From: Devosia marina
GTDB taxonomy: Bacteria > Pseudomonadota > Alphaproteobacteria > Rhizobiales > Devosiaceae
NCBI RefSeq assembly: GCF_009758415.1
Contig: NZ_WQRF01000006.1
Location: 1 to 64,000, forward strand
Direction of reading: 5' to 3'
Length of the DNA stretch: 64,000 nucleotides
How positions within the stretch are numbered: the stretch's first letter is position 1; each line of letters opens with the position of its first letter. Shown here piece by piece: positions 17,678 through 25,948 of the stretch. The notes beneath the pieces are model-generated. The model was given only the letters and a program-made list of their open reading frames with translations. It did not search any database and was not told the origin of the DNA. A program made the translations under genes and the position numbers.

Positions 17678-18613
17678 ATGACTGATATCACGACGTCCCT
17701 TCCGGACGCTCAGCCAGAACGAGTGCGGCTCCCCCCCTCGCGGGGGAGCCGCAAGACCAGAATGGCGGCATGGCTCTTCGTTGCGCCGGCCTTCATTGCC
17801 TATGCGGCTTTCGTGCTCGCTCCGCTCTGCATGAGCATCTACTATTCGCTCCTGCGCTGGGACGGCATCGGCGAAGCCCAGTTCTACGGGCTGAGCAACT
17901 ACGTGACTGTGTTGACTGATAGCGATCTGCTGCAGATCATCGGCAACGCCTTTCAGCTCGTCCTCTATTTCACGCTGATCCCGGTGCTGCTTGGACTGGC
18001 CGTGGCCGCTGCCATCCGCAGTCACATGGCGGGGCGCTTCGGCACCATCACGCGCACTGTTCTGTTCCTGCCCCAAGTCATTCCGCTGGTTGCGGCCGGT
18101 ATCGCCTGGAGCTGGATGTTCGCCTCCACTGGCCTGGTCAACCAGACCCTGAAAGCCATTGGCCTGTCGAGCTGGGCACGCGGCTGGCTCGGCGACTTCG
18201 TCTGGGCACTGCCCGCCGTCGGCATTATCGGCGCCTGGGTCCTGCTGGGACTGTGCACCATGCTGCTGGTCACCGGCATCACCAAGATCGATCCCAGCCT
18301 TTATGAAGCCGCCCGGCTCGATGGCGCGCGCCCCTGGCATGAGTTCCGCTACATCACCCTGCCGGGCCTGCGCCAGGAAATCGGCGTCTGCATCACCGTG
18401 ACCGTCATCGCCGCGCTCGCCAGCTTCGACATCGTCTATATCTCCACCCAGGGCGGGCCGGGGATCACCACCACCGTGCCGGGCCTTGAAATCTACCGTC
18501 TGGCCTTTGCCCACCGGCAAGTCGGCCTCGCCTCGGCGCTGGCCATCGTGCTGATGGTCCTGGTGCTGATCTCCATCGCTCCTGTGCAGTGGTTCACGCG
18601 GGACAAGAAATGA
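17678..18613 (+). CDS. ABC sugar transporter permease, MalF type
   Basis: Inner-membrane permease of 311 residues with six predicted helices. The EAA loop is YEAARLDGARPWHEFRYITLP. The first 28 residues are a Pro/Arg-rich tail (RVRLPPSRGSRKTR) encoded by a perfect 11-bp palindrome at 17725-17752, which looks inserted. It overlaps the second permease by four bases. Confidence 0.95.
   Translation: MTDITTSLPDAQPERVRLPPSRGSRKTRMAAWLFVAPAFIAYAAFVLAPLCMSIYYSLLRWDGIGEAQFYGLSNYVTVLTDSDLLQIIGNAFQLVLYFTLIPVLLGLAVAAAIRSHMAGRFGTITRTVLFLPQVIPLVAAGIAWSWMFASTGLVNQTLKAIGLSSWARGWLGDFVWALPAVGIIGAWVLLGLCTMLLVTGITKIDPSLYEAARLDGARPWHEFRYITLPGLRQEIGVCITVTVIAALASFDIVYISTQGGPGITTTVPGLEIYRLAFAHRQVGLASALAIVLMVLVLISIAPVQWFTRDKK
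17725..17752 (+). repeat. GC palindrome inside the permease N-terminal coding region
   Basis: The 11-base arms GCGGCTCCCCC and GGGGGAGCCGC are perfect, with a CCTCGC loop. Its CTCCCCC...GGGGGAG core resembles the intergenic palindromes at 30428, 46911 and 62840. It lies 87 nt after the binding-protein stop and encodes the flexible head of the permease. Confidence 0.65.
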
Positions 18614-19434
18614 AGACCGCATCCCCCAATTCCCTGATCGCTCGCGGTTTGATCATCGTCCTGATGATCATCACGCTCCTGCCGTTCCTATCCATGCTCT
18701 CGGCCGCTTTGGCGCCGCAGGGAACCTATCCCAACGGCCTGCAATGGCCGAGCGACCCGCAATGGAGCAATTTCGTCCGCGCTTTCGAAGTGGCCAGGAT
18801 GGATCAGTTGCTGCTGTCGAGCACGTTGATCGTGATGGGCGTCGTGCCATTGTCCGTGCTGATCGCCACCATGGCCGGCTACGGTCTGGCCAAGCTCACG
18901 AGCAACAAATACAAATGGCTGTATCTCGTTTTTGTGTTCGGTCTGACGCTGCCCTTCGAGGCCGTCATCACCCCGCTGTACTACGAGGTGCGGGCGCTCG
19001 GCCTGCTCAATACGCGTTTTGCAATCATCCTGCCGCTGATCGGGCTCTATATGCCCTTCTCGGTCTATTGGATGCGCGCCCACTTCCTCAATGTGCCCCA
19101 TGACCTGACCGAAGCCGCCCAGCTTGATGGCGCGACCCGCTGGAAGGAATTCTGGCTCGTGCAGGTGCCCCTGGCGCGTCCGGCCATCATGTCGCTGACC
19201 ATCCTCCTGTTCCTCTGGACTTGGAACCAGTTCCTCCTGCCAGTTGTGTTGGTGCAGGACCCCATGCAGCGCACCATGGCCGGTGCTCTCGGCGCCTTCC
19301 AGGGCCAGTGGGGCACAGATATACCGCTGCTCTGCGCCGGCTCGCTTCTCATTCTGGCGCCGACCGTGGCGTTGTTCCTCGTCTTCCAGCGCCAGTTCGT
19401 CGCTGCCCTGATGCAGGGCGCGGTGAAGGGCTAA
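18610..19434 (+). CDS. ABC sugar transporter permease, MalG type
   Basis: Second permease, 274 residues, six predicted helices, conserved loop LTEAAQLDGATRWKEFWLVQVPL. The ATG at 18610 overlaps the upstream stop (ATGA), and a start at 18589 would lie deeper inside the previous gene. It ends 16 bases before the ATPase. Confidence 0.95.
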   Translation: MKTASPNSLIARGLIIVLMIITLLPFLSMLSAALAPQGTYPNGLQWPSDPQWSNFVRAFEVARMDQLLLSSTLIVMGVVPLSVLIATMAGYGLAKLTSNKYKWLYLVFVFGLTLPFEAVITPLYYEVRALGLLNTRFAIILPLIGLYMPFSVYWMRAHFLNVPHDLTEAAQLDGATRWKEFWLVQVPLARPAIMSLTILLFLWTWNQFLLPVVLVQDPMQRTMAGALGAFQGQWGTDIPLLCAGSLLILAPTVALFLVFQRQFVAALMQGAVKG

Positions 19435-19450
19435 TAGGAGTCCACCAAAT

Positions 19451-20518
19451 ATGTCAGGTCTAACTCTGCGGTCTGTCCGCAAGAACTACGGCGATGTGCC
19501 GGTCATCAAGGGCGTCGATCTCGATATCGCCCATGGAGAATTTGTGGTCTTTGTCGGTCCCTCGGGCTGCGGTAAATCCACGCTTCTGCGCATGATTGCC
19601 GGGCTTGAAGATATCACCAGCGGTGAAGTCTCAATCGGCGACCGCGTGGTCAACGAAATCGAGCCGCGTGATCGCGGCGTGGCGATGGTGTTCCAGTCAT
19701 ACGCTCTCTACCCACATATGAGCGTTTACGACAATGTCGGGTTTGGGTTGAAACTGGCGGGCACGCCAAAGGCAGTCCGTGACGCCAAGATTCGCGATGC
19801 TGCCAAAGTGCTTCAGATGGAACACCTCTTGGATCGTCGGCCGGCGCAGCTCTCAGGTGGTCAGCGCCAGCGCGTCGCCATTGGGCGGGCCATTGTGCGC
19901 GAACCCGATGTGTTCCTGTTCGACGAACCGCTTTCCAATCTCGACGCTGCCTTGCGCGGCGACATGCGGATGGAACTGGCCCGGCTCCATAACGATCTGG
20001 GCGCCACCATGATCTACGTGACCCACGACCAAATCGAAGCCATGACCCTGGCCGACAAGATCGTCGTCCTCGATGGTGGCGTGGTTCAGCAGGTCGGCTC
20101 GCCCCTTGAGCTTTACAATAATCCCGCCAATCTTTTCGTGGCCGGCTTTATTGGCTCGCCCAAGATGAACTTGCTGGAGCTAACATCCCGTCCAGAAGGC
20201 AACGTCTCTTCGGCAGAACTTTCAGCAGGACTGGCTCTCAACCGAGGTGCTTTGGCGGGCACCAGCTTGACACTTGGTCTCCGCCCGCATGATCTGAGAG
20301 TGGCGCCAAACGGGCCCTTGAATGGACAAGTGCGCCTGGTGGAACGGCTCGGCAACGAGACGATCCTGCGGGTTTCGCTTGCTGACACGACCGAGATTAC
20401 GGCGGTCTTGCCGGGTCAGGACGAATTTGCCATCGGCCAGACAGTTGCGTTCGACTTCAAGCCTTCCAGCGCTCTCGTGTTTGACGAGAATGGCAGGCGT
20501 CTTCCATCCCCCGGTTGA
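19451..20518 (+). CDS. ABC transporter ATP-binding protein, MalK/UgpC type
   Basis: ATPase of 355 residues: Walker A GPSGCGKST at 36-44, signature LSGGQ at 134-138, Walker B VFLFDEP, H-loop YVTHDQ, and a C-terminal TOBE-type domain with LGLRPHDLRV. It closes the importer operon begun at 16334. Its closest relative in the window is the ATPase at 6635. Confidence 0.95.
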   Translation: MSGLTLRSVRKNYGDVPVIKGVDLDIAHGEFVVFVGPSGCGKSTLLRMIAGLEDITSGEVSIGDRVVNEIEPRDRGVAMVFQSYALYPHMSVYDNVGFGLKLAGTPKAVRDAKIRDAAKVLQMEHLLDRRPAQLSGGQRQRVAIGRAIVREPDVFLFDEPLSNLDAALRGDMRMELARLHNDLGATMIYVTHDQIEAMTLADKIVVLDGGVVQQVGSPLELYNNPANLFVAGFIGSPKMNLLELTSRPEGNVSSAELSAGLALNRGALAGTSLTLGLRPHDLRVAPNGPLNGQVRLVERLGNETILRVSLADTTEITAVLPGQDEFAIGQTVAFDFKPSSALVFDENGRRLPSPG

Positions 20519-20604
20519 GAAGCGCTACATCGGGAGGACGTCCGCGAGAGGGCGTGGACCGACAAGTCCACTGCCGCCCTCACAGTCTAATCCGATTGGC
20601 GAAT

Positions 20605-21783
20605 TCACCAGTTGGCGATGCGCCCGTCGGGCAAAATGGCTTCGAGAGCGGGGATTTCTTCCTGCGCGAACGGATGTCGTGCCGCCTCAGCCTCATCGAT
20701 CTCGATACCCAGGCCGGGCGCGTCGGGCACGCCCCATACCCCATTTTGCATGTCGAGCGGATAGGTCTGAGTGCAGATATCGCGGAACCATGGCACCAGA
20801 CCAACGGCTTCTTCCTGGATGACGAAATTGGGCGTGGCGAGATCGAAATGCAATGCGACGGCGCCCGCCACCGGCCCCATCGGGTTGTGCGGCGCGATCC
20901 CCATATGGGCGGCTTCAGCAATGGCGGCTATCTTTCGACCACCGGTCAGCCCACCACAATGGGCCAGATCGGGTTGGATATAGGCCACAGCCCGCTTTTC
21001 AGCGAGATCAGCGAATTCTCGCGGCGTGAAGAGGCGCTCGCCGGTTGCCAAAGGGCATGCCACCTGGCGCGCCAGCTCGGCCATTGCGCCGACATCGCCA
21101 GGCTGAATCGCCTCTTCCACAAATAGCGGCTTGATAGGGGTGATAGCATCGATATAGGCGCGCGCTGCTTCCACGCTATCCGGACGGCCATGAAAATCGG
21201 TCATGATCTCAACGCCGTCGCCTACGCGTTCGCGGACCGCATGCGCGAGTTTTTCCACGTGGCGAATTTCGGGAAGGGGAGCTGTATATCCTGTGTAGGG
21301 GACGAAGCCGAGCTTGATGGCGTTGTAGCCCATCTCGACGGTTTCCTGCACCGCGTCGCAGAACGCGTTGACGTCGCTGGTGGGAACCTGGGCGCCGATC
21401 TTGGCGCGGCGCAGGTGGGTGTACACAGCCACATTGTCACGTACGCGCCCGCCAAGCAGGTCATGAACGGGAACGCCAAGCGCCTTGCCCTTGATATCCC
21501 AGAGGGCGTGTTCAATTCCCGAGACTGCACTCAGTCCGATAGCGCCGAGCGGCCAAAAGCTGAACCCGGTCATACGGCGCACGACATGCTCGATGCGGGT
21601 GGGGTCCTCACCGATCACGAAGGGCTCAAGGTCCTCGATCGTGGCACACACCGCGCGTGTTTTCCACTCGAGCGTGGCTTCGCCCCACCCGTAGAGGCCA
21701 GGTTGGTCCGTCAGTACTTTGACGAATATCCAATTGCGATGGATCGCGTTCACGACCACCGTCTGAACGGCAGTTATCTTCAC
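20605..21783 (-). CDS. Enolase-superfamily sugar-acid dehydratase, galactonate dehydratase-like
   Basis: Enzyme of 392 residues. The metal ligands are visible as Asp in TDFHGRP, Glu in VEEAIQP and Glu in GERLF. The DFHGR His and the HNPMGP His match the acid/base pair of D-galactonate dehydratase (DgoD). The expected reaction is dehydration of an aldonate to a 2-keto-3-deoxy acid. It lies 11 bases after dctM in an operon with a TRAP transporter, so the transporter presumably imports its sugar-acid substrate. The exact aldonate is not settled by sequence. Confidence 0.85.
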   Translation of the reverse strand: MKITAVQTVVVNAIHRNWIFVKVLTDQPGLYGWGEATLEWKTRAVCATIEDLEPFVIGEDPTRIEHVVRRMTGFSFWPLGAIGLSAVSGIEHALWDIKGKALGVPVHDLLGGRVRDNVAVYTHLRRAKIGAQVPTSDVNAFCDAVQETVEMGYNAIKLGFVPYTGYTAPLPEIRHVEKLAHAVRERVGDGVEIMTDFHGRPDSVEAARAYIDAITPIKPLFVEEAIQPGDVGAMAELARQVACPLATGERLFTPREFADLAEKRAVAYIQPDLAHCGGLTGGRKIAAIAEAAHMGIAPHNPMGPVAGAVALHFDLATPNFVIQEEAVGLVPWFRDICTQTYPLDMQNGVWGVPDAPGLGIEIDEAEAARHPFAQEEIPALEAILPDGRIANW

Positions 21784-21794
21784 TTCGGCCTCAT

Positions 21795-23069
21795 TCAGGG
21801 ATTGAGAGTTTGTGGTAGCCAGGTCGAAATTTCAGGGACGAGGCAGAGGATTACGACGGCTACGAGTTGAGCGATCAGAAAGGGCAGCAGAGCTCGCAGA
21901 AGCGGGATCATGCCAATGCTGCCCACACGCATGATGACGAACAGCACAACGCCCACTGGGGGCGTCACCAGACCGATTGCCAGTGTAACCATGACGATCA
22001 TGCTGGCTTGGAGTGGGTCGATGCCAAGCGTGATGACCGCGGGCATGACCAGCGGCATGAATATCAGGATCGCCGCCCCGATATCGAGAAACGTGCCCAA
22101 AATGAGCATCAGCACGGACAGCGCAAGCAGGAAGAACAGTGGCTGATCCTGAAAAATGAGCGCCGCCTCGCGCACAAAACCGGAGATGCCCAGCAGATTG
22201 AGCGCATAAGACAGGATGGTGGCCGCGGCGACCAACAGATAGATCGTTGCGGAGGTGCGAGCGGCACGCATAAAGGCTTGCCAAAGACCGGCCATGTCCA
22301 TCTTTCTGAAGACGACCACCGACAGGAAAATTGCGTAGGCTACGGCGATGCCACCACCTTCGGTGGCCGTGTAGGCGCCCATGACCATACCCCCGACAAT
22401 GATCAGCGGGAGAGTGGCAACGGCGACGCCCTCGACGAGCATGCGCCAGCGGGGCCCATGATGGTCGGCGACACGCGGGCGCGGCAGGCGTCCCCGGACG
22501 GCATCAAAGAAAACGATGGCCGCGCAGGCAGAGCCCAGCAGGATGCCTGGTCCCACGCCCGCCAGGAACAGATCAATGATGGATACGCCCGTGACCGCGC
22601 CAATCAGAATGGCCAGACCCGATGGTGGGATGATGGGGCCAATGATCGAGGAGGCGACCGTGACCGCAGCCGCATAGGGGCGCGAGTAGCCTTCCTTTGG
22701 CATCTCCTGCATGAAGACCCTCCCCAACGCAGCCGCGTCGGCCACGGCAGAACCGGATATGCCTGCGAACAGGACGGATGTGCCAATATTGGCGTAGGCG
22801 GTTCCGCCGCGCATTTTTCGTGTGGCATTGGAAGCAATGGCAATGAGCCTGGTGGTGATGCCGCCCTGGCTCATGATTTCAGCGGCCAGAATGTAGAAAG
22901 GAACCGCCAGGAAAACGAAGCTGTCCACGCCCGTGAACAAACGCGTTGTCACGATGGACAGCGGAATGTCGGCGAGCAATACGCCCACCAGTCCTGCCAG
23001 CCCCAAAGAAAACGCGACCGGCACCCCGATCAGCAATAGAACTAGTCCGGAAAGAGCAACCCAGATCAT
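21795..23069 (-). CDS. dctM: TRAP transporter large permease, DctM type
   Basis: Membrane protein of 424 residues with about 12 hydrophobic segments and typical TRAP motifs such as AVPFYILAAEIM, SGSAVADAAALG and IGPIIPPSG. It couples uptake to a sodium gradient. The start overlaps the DctQ stop by four bases, and GGAG precedes the ATG. Confidence 0.95.
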   Translation of the reverse strand: MIWVALSGLVLLLIGVPVAFSLGLAGLVGVLLADIPLSIVTTRLFTGVDSFVFLAVPFYILAAEIMSQGGITTRLIAIASNATRKMRGGTAYANIGTSVLFAGISGSAVADAAALGRVFMQEMPKEGYSRPYAAAVTVASSIIGPIIPPSGLAILIGAVTGVSIIDLFLAGVGPGILLGSACAAIVFFDAVRGRLPRPRVADHHGPRWRMLVEGVAVATLPLIIVGGMVMGAYTATEGGGIAVAYAIFLSVVVFRKMDMAGLWQAFMRAARTSATIYLLVAAATILSYALNLLGISGFVREAALIFQDQPLFFLLALSVLMLILGTFLDIGAAILIFMPLVMPAVITLGIDPLQASMIVMVTLAIGLVTPPVGVVLFVIMRVGSIGMIPLLRALLPFLIAQLVAVVILCLVPEISTWLPQTLNP

Positions 23070-23575
23070 GTCACTTCTCCGTCCGCCGCAGGCGATTTGC
23101 GGTGCTCGTCCCAGCCGCCGAACCAGGACAGTCCGATCTGGATGAGCAGTAGAGCCGATCCGACAGGAAGGGCCAAATAGGGATAGATCATGGGAATGCC
23201 CGAGGCTGGTGCGACCTGACCTGCGTTGCGTAGCGCGAGCGGCCAGCCATAAATCAGCACCACTAGGCAGAATATTGCGCCAAGCGAATAAAGGGCCGAA
23301 CGCACCAGAGCGGCATAGCGCGGTGCTACCATGGATTCGAGGGTCTCAACCCCCATGTGTTCGATCCGATAGATGGCGGCCACGGAGCCCAGCATCATCA
23401 GCCAGATCATCAGGTAGCGCATCAATTCTTCGGTCCAGCTAAAGCCGATGCTGAAGGCATAGCGGCCCACGACCTGCGTGAGATTGAGCGCGGTGACGGT
23501 GATCAAAAGCAGCGTCGCCAGAATTTCGGTGGTACGGGCGAGCAGGAAGGCAGCGCGCTTCGCGAAAGCCTGCAT
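23066..23575 (-). CDS. dctQ: TRAP transporter small permease, DctQ type
   Basis: Membrane protein of 169 residues with four predicted helices and the DctQ signature region (FSIGFSWTEELMRYLMIW). It pairs with the large subunit encoded next, with four-base overlap. AGGAAA precedes the ATG at 23575. A perfect hairpin separates it from the binding-protein gene upstream. Confidence 0.93.
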   Translation of the reverse strand: MQAFAKRAAFLLARTTEILATLLLITVTALNLTQVVGRYAFSIGFSWTEELMRYLMIWLMMLGSVAAIYRIEHMGVETLESMVAPRYAALVRSALYSLGAIFCLVVLIYGWPLALRNAGQVAPASGIPMIYPYLALPVGSALLLIQIGLSWFGGWDEHRKSPAADGEVT

Positions 23576-23592
23576 TGCAAGTTTCCTTGAAA

Positions 23593-23615
23593 GCCGCGGG
23601 CCGATGGCCCGCGGC
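23593..23615 (-). other. Perfect hairpin between dctP and dctQ
   Basis: The 10-base arms GCCGCGGGCC and GGCCCGCGGC enclose only a 3-base loop, 12 nt after the dctP stop and 17 nt before the dctQ start. It has no U-run and fits an mRNA-stabilising or attenuating element between the abundant binding protein and the permeases. Confidence 0.65.
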
Positions 23616-23627
23616 GGATGGGATCGC

Positions 23628-24650
23628 TTATTGGGAACCGTACATGCGGGACTTCACAGTCTCCACTTCGTTCAGAAGTTCATCGACCAGTTCATCGCCA
23701 ACATTGCTGCGAATAAACTGCAGCACCGGTTCTTGCACCACGTCCCGGAAGGCGGCCTTTTCTTCGGGGGTGGAGACGTGGATTTCCATCCCCAGTTCTT
23801 CCTCCAACTGGCGGCTGTAGAGCCAGTCGCCCTCGGTCTTCTGCAGGTTCTCGGTCCAGGCGGCCAGCTTGGCGGCGTCCTGAATGATCTGCTGGTGGCC
23901 AGGAGAGAGCGATTCAAACCAATCGTTGTTGGCGATCACGACGTGGAGGCCGAAGGTGTGTTCGTTCAAAGTGTAGTACTTCTGCACTTCGCCGGCGCCA
24001 CCGCTGTAGACCACCGCGGGCGGATTTTCCTGCCCATCGACCACGCCCTGACGCAGGGCCATGACCACTTCAGCACCGCTGATCGGAACGGCCGTGGCAC
24101 CCAGCGATTTGACCATTTCCATATAGACCGGGCTTTCCATGGTGCGGATCTTGAGCCCTGCCATGTCGTCGGGATTGACGATCGGCCGCACATTATTTGT
24201 GAACGAGCGGAAGCCATTCTGCGAGAAGGCCAAAGCGCGCATGCCGGTCTGCTCCAGAATGTCCTCACGCATGGCATCGCCAAACGGGCCATTCATGACT
24301 TCCCAGGCGATTGGGGCGCTCTCAAAGATGTAGGGCACCGACCAGACCTGCATGGGTGGATAAAAGCCGGCCATGGCGCCGTCGGCCGGCAAGGTCAGTT
24401 CGAGGCTGCCCTGCTGGACCTGCTCGAGCATTTCGCGCTCGCCGCCGAGCTGATTGCCTGGGAAAAGGCGGACGGTGATGTCGCCATTGGTCTTGAACTC
24501 GACATACTCCTTGAAGCGGAGCACAGCGTTGTATTCGGGGTAGTCACCCTCGGCCACACCGATGCCGAACTTGATTTCGTCAGCCATACTGACCGAAGAA
24601 AGAGAAAGCACCCCCATCAGGGCGCCGATTGCGGAGCGGGTCATAAACAT
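23628..24650 (-). CDS. dctP: TRAP transporter substrate-binding protein, DctP type
   Basis: Periplasmic protein of 340 residues with signal peptide (MFMTRSAIGALMGVLSLSSVSMA|DE). The DctP fold is indicated by GLKIRTMESPVYMEMVKSLGA, which contains the conserved Arg that binds the substrate carboxylate, and by RQGVVDGQENPP. The ATG at 24650 follows GGGAGGA. A longer start at 24719 would place basic residues before the signal and lacks a site. First gene of the minus-strand TRAP operon. Confidence 0.94.
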   Translation of the reverse strand: MFMTRSAIGALMGVLSLSSVSMADEIKFGIGVAEGDYPEYNAVLRFKEYVEFKTNGDITVRLFPGNQLGGEREMLEQVQQGSLELTLPADGAMAGFYPPMQVWSVPYIFESAPIAWEVMNGPFGDAMREDILEQTGMRALAFSQNGFRSFTNNVRPIVNPDDMAGLKIRTMESPVYMEMVKSLGATAVPISGAEVVMALRQGVVDGQENPPAVVYSGGAGEVQKYYTLNEHTFGLHVVIANNDWFESLSPGHQQIIQDAAKLAAWTENLQKTEGDWLYSRQLEEELGMEIHVSTPEEKAAFRDVVQEPVLQFIRSNVGDELVDELLNEVETVKSRMYGSQ

Positions 24651-24732
24651 AGTTGTCCTCCCTAGAACGGCCTTATGGCCAAGTTGGCGGTTTGGTGGCT
24701 TCCGGAGCACCATCACCAACGATCATGCAATT

Positions 24733-24751
24733 CTTTAGATCATATGTAAAG
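24733..24751. promoter_or_regulatory. Candidate GntR operator between dctP and its regulator
   Basis: CTTTAGATCATATGTAAAG is an imperfect inverted repeat (CTTTAnAT...ATnTAAAG) 7 bp before the GntR-type gene, in the divergent region. The symmetry is modest, so this is only a candidate site. Confidence 0.35.
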
Positions 24752-24758
24752 GTGAGTA

Positions 24759-25541
24759 ATGGAAGACGATGATGCGCAGGTGGCGATGCGTCCGAAAATG
24801 CCTGATCTTCTCTACGCCGTGATCGGATCGGCGCTTCCAACTGGCGCTACAAAGATCGCCGTCGACGACCTGGGACGACGGATTGCGAATGAGGTTTATC
24901 GCCCGGGCGAGATCATGCCGACAGAGCCTGAACTTGCGGCTTCATTGGGGGTCAGCCGGACCACAGTACGCGACGCGATCAAGGTTCTGTCGGGGAAGGG
25001 CATGGTGCGAACGGCACGCCGCTACGGCACCCGGGTGCGACCGGTAGAAGAATGGAGCCTTCTTGATGCTCAGGTTGTGGCGTGGCACGAGCCGAGCCAT
25101 CCGAGGCTGCAATCCATGTTCGCCGAAACGACCGAGCTCCGAAGCATTATCGAGCCACAGGCAGCAGCACTGGCTGCGGTTCGAGCTACCGAAGCGCAGG
25201 TAGCGACTATCTCGGATGCGGCCTATGCAATGCATCCGACCTCTGGGTCGGTCGAGGACCTTTTCGACGCAGATTGCACCTTTCACGCTACGATTCTGGA
25301 AGCCACCGGCAATTTAATGATGAGACAACTACGCCCCATCATCCTCACCATGCTGTGGATTTCATATGAGTATGGCGTGTTGGCCAAGAGCCCTGAGCCG
25401 GTAACGCGCGAGGGCCACATCAAGGTGGCCGAGGCAATCCGAGCGAGGGATTCCATGGGCGCGGAAAGAGAAATGGCCCAGATGCTGGAATTCAACCGCA
25501 GGACCGCAGGTCTTGAAAATGCGGGGTCTGTCGGATTCTAG
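24759..25541 (+). CDS. GntR family regulator, FadR subfamily
   Basis: Regulator of 260 residues with winged helix-turn-helix (YRPGEIMPTEPELAASLGVSRTTVRDAIKVLSGKGMV, about residues 45-85) and a C-terminal FCD effector domain with metal-binding type Asp/His residues (LFDADCTFHATILEATGN). It is divergent from the TRAP/dehydratase operon and most likely responds to its sugar acid, as DgoR does for galactonate. Confidence 0.92.
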   Translation: MEDDDAQVAMRPKMPDLLYAVIGSALPTGATKIAVDDLGRRIANEVYRPGEIMPTEPELAASLGVSRTTVRDAIKVLSGKGMVRTARRYGTRVRPVEEWSLLDAQVVAWHEPSHPRLQSMFAETTELRSIIEPQAAALAAVRATEAQVATISDAAYAMHPTSGSVEDLFDADCTFHATILEATGNLMMRQLRPIILTMLWISYEYGVLAKSPEPVTREGHIKVAEAIRARDSMGAEREMAQMLEFNRRTAGLENAGSVGF

Positions 25542-25656
25542 GAATTCGACCTTTTGCAAACCTCGCGGCGCTGGAGAGTTAACTGTTGTCGTGACACGGC
25601 ACGTTGCTGGATGAGGAAGCTCCTGCCACAATCGTTCGCCCCATTGGCCGATGTTG

Positions 25657-25948
25657 GCCAAATATGAACGACCGCGTTCTCGTGTTCGCGTCCGGCTACG
25701 CCGACGACGAAATTCGGGAAGAAGCGCTTGCCACTTGGCAGGATCAACTGCGTCGCCCAACGCTCGTTTTCCGGATTGCGCATCCACCACTTGATGGTCC
25801 CGGTTTTGTCGCGGTGGGCAGTCCGTCCGGGCCGAAATAAAACTGCGGCACCGGTTCGTCTGCGACCACCCGCACGTGCCGCGATTGCGCGAGGCGGATG
25901 GCTTCCTTCAACGCATCGGGCTCACGCATGACCGCCAAGTCCACAGCC
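25657..25948 (-). pseudogene. Frameshifted C-terminal fragment of a helicase/nuclease-like protein
   Basis: Read on the minus strand, one frame gives VDLAVMREPDALKEAI and VRVVADEPVPQFYFGPDGL. Near 25800 the frame changes and continues as TIKWWMRNPENERW, LILPSGKRFFPNFVVGV and HENAVVHIW. The order and spacing fit the C-terminal PD-(D/E)xK-like tail of large DEAD-box helicase or restriction-type proteins, with the expected Asp changed to Asn (PNF) and the ExK region lost. The upstream part of the gene is cut off by the IS21 element. The family assignment is from memory of the motif pattern. Confidence 0.6.

Noticed and set aside
21867..23039. Long plus-strand open frame of about 390 codons
   Set aside because: It is exactly antisense to the TRAP large permease, is rich in Asp, His and Gln as expected from the complement of a membrane protein, and has no start signal.
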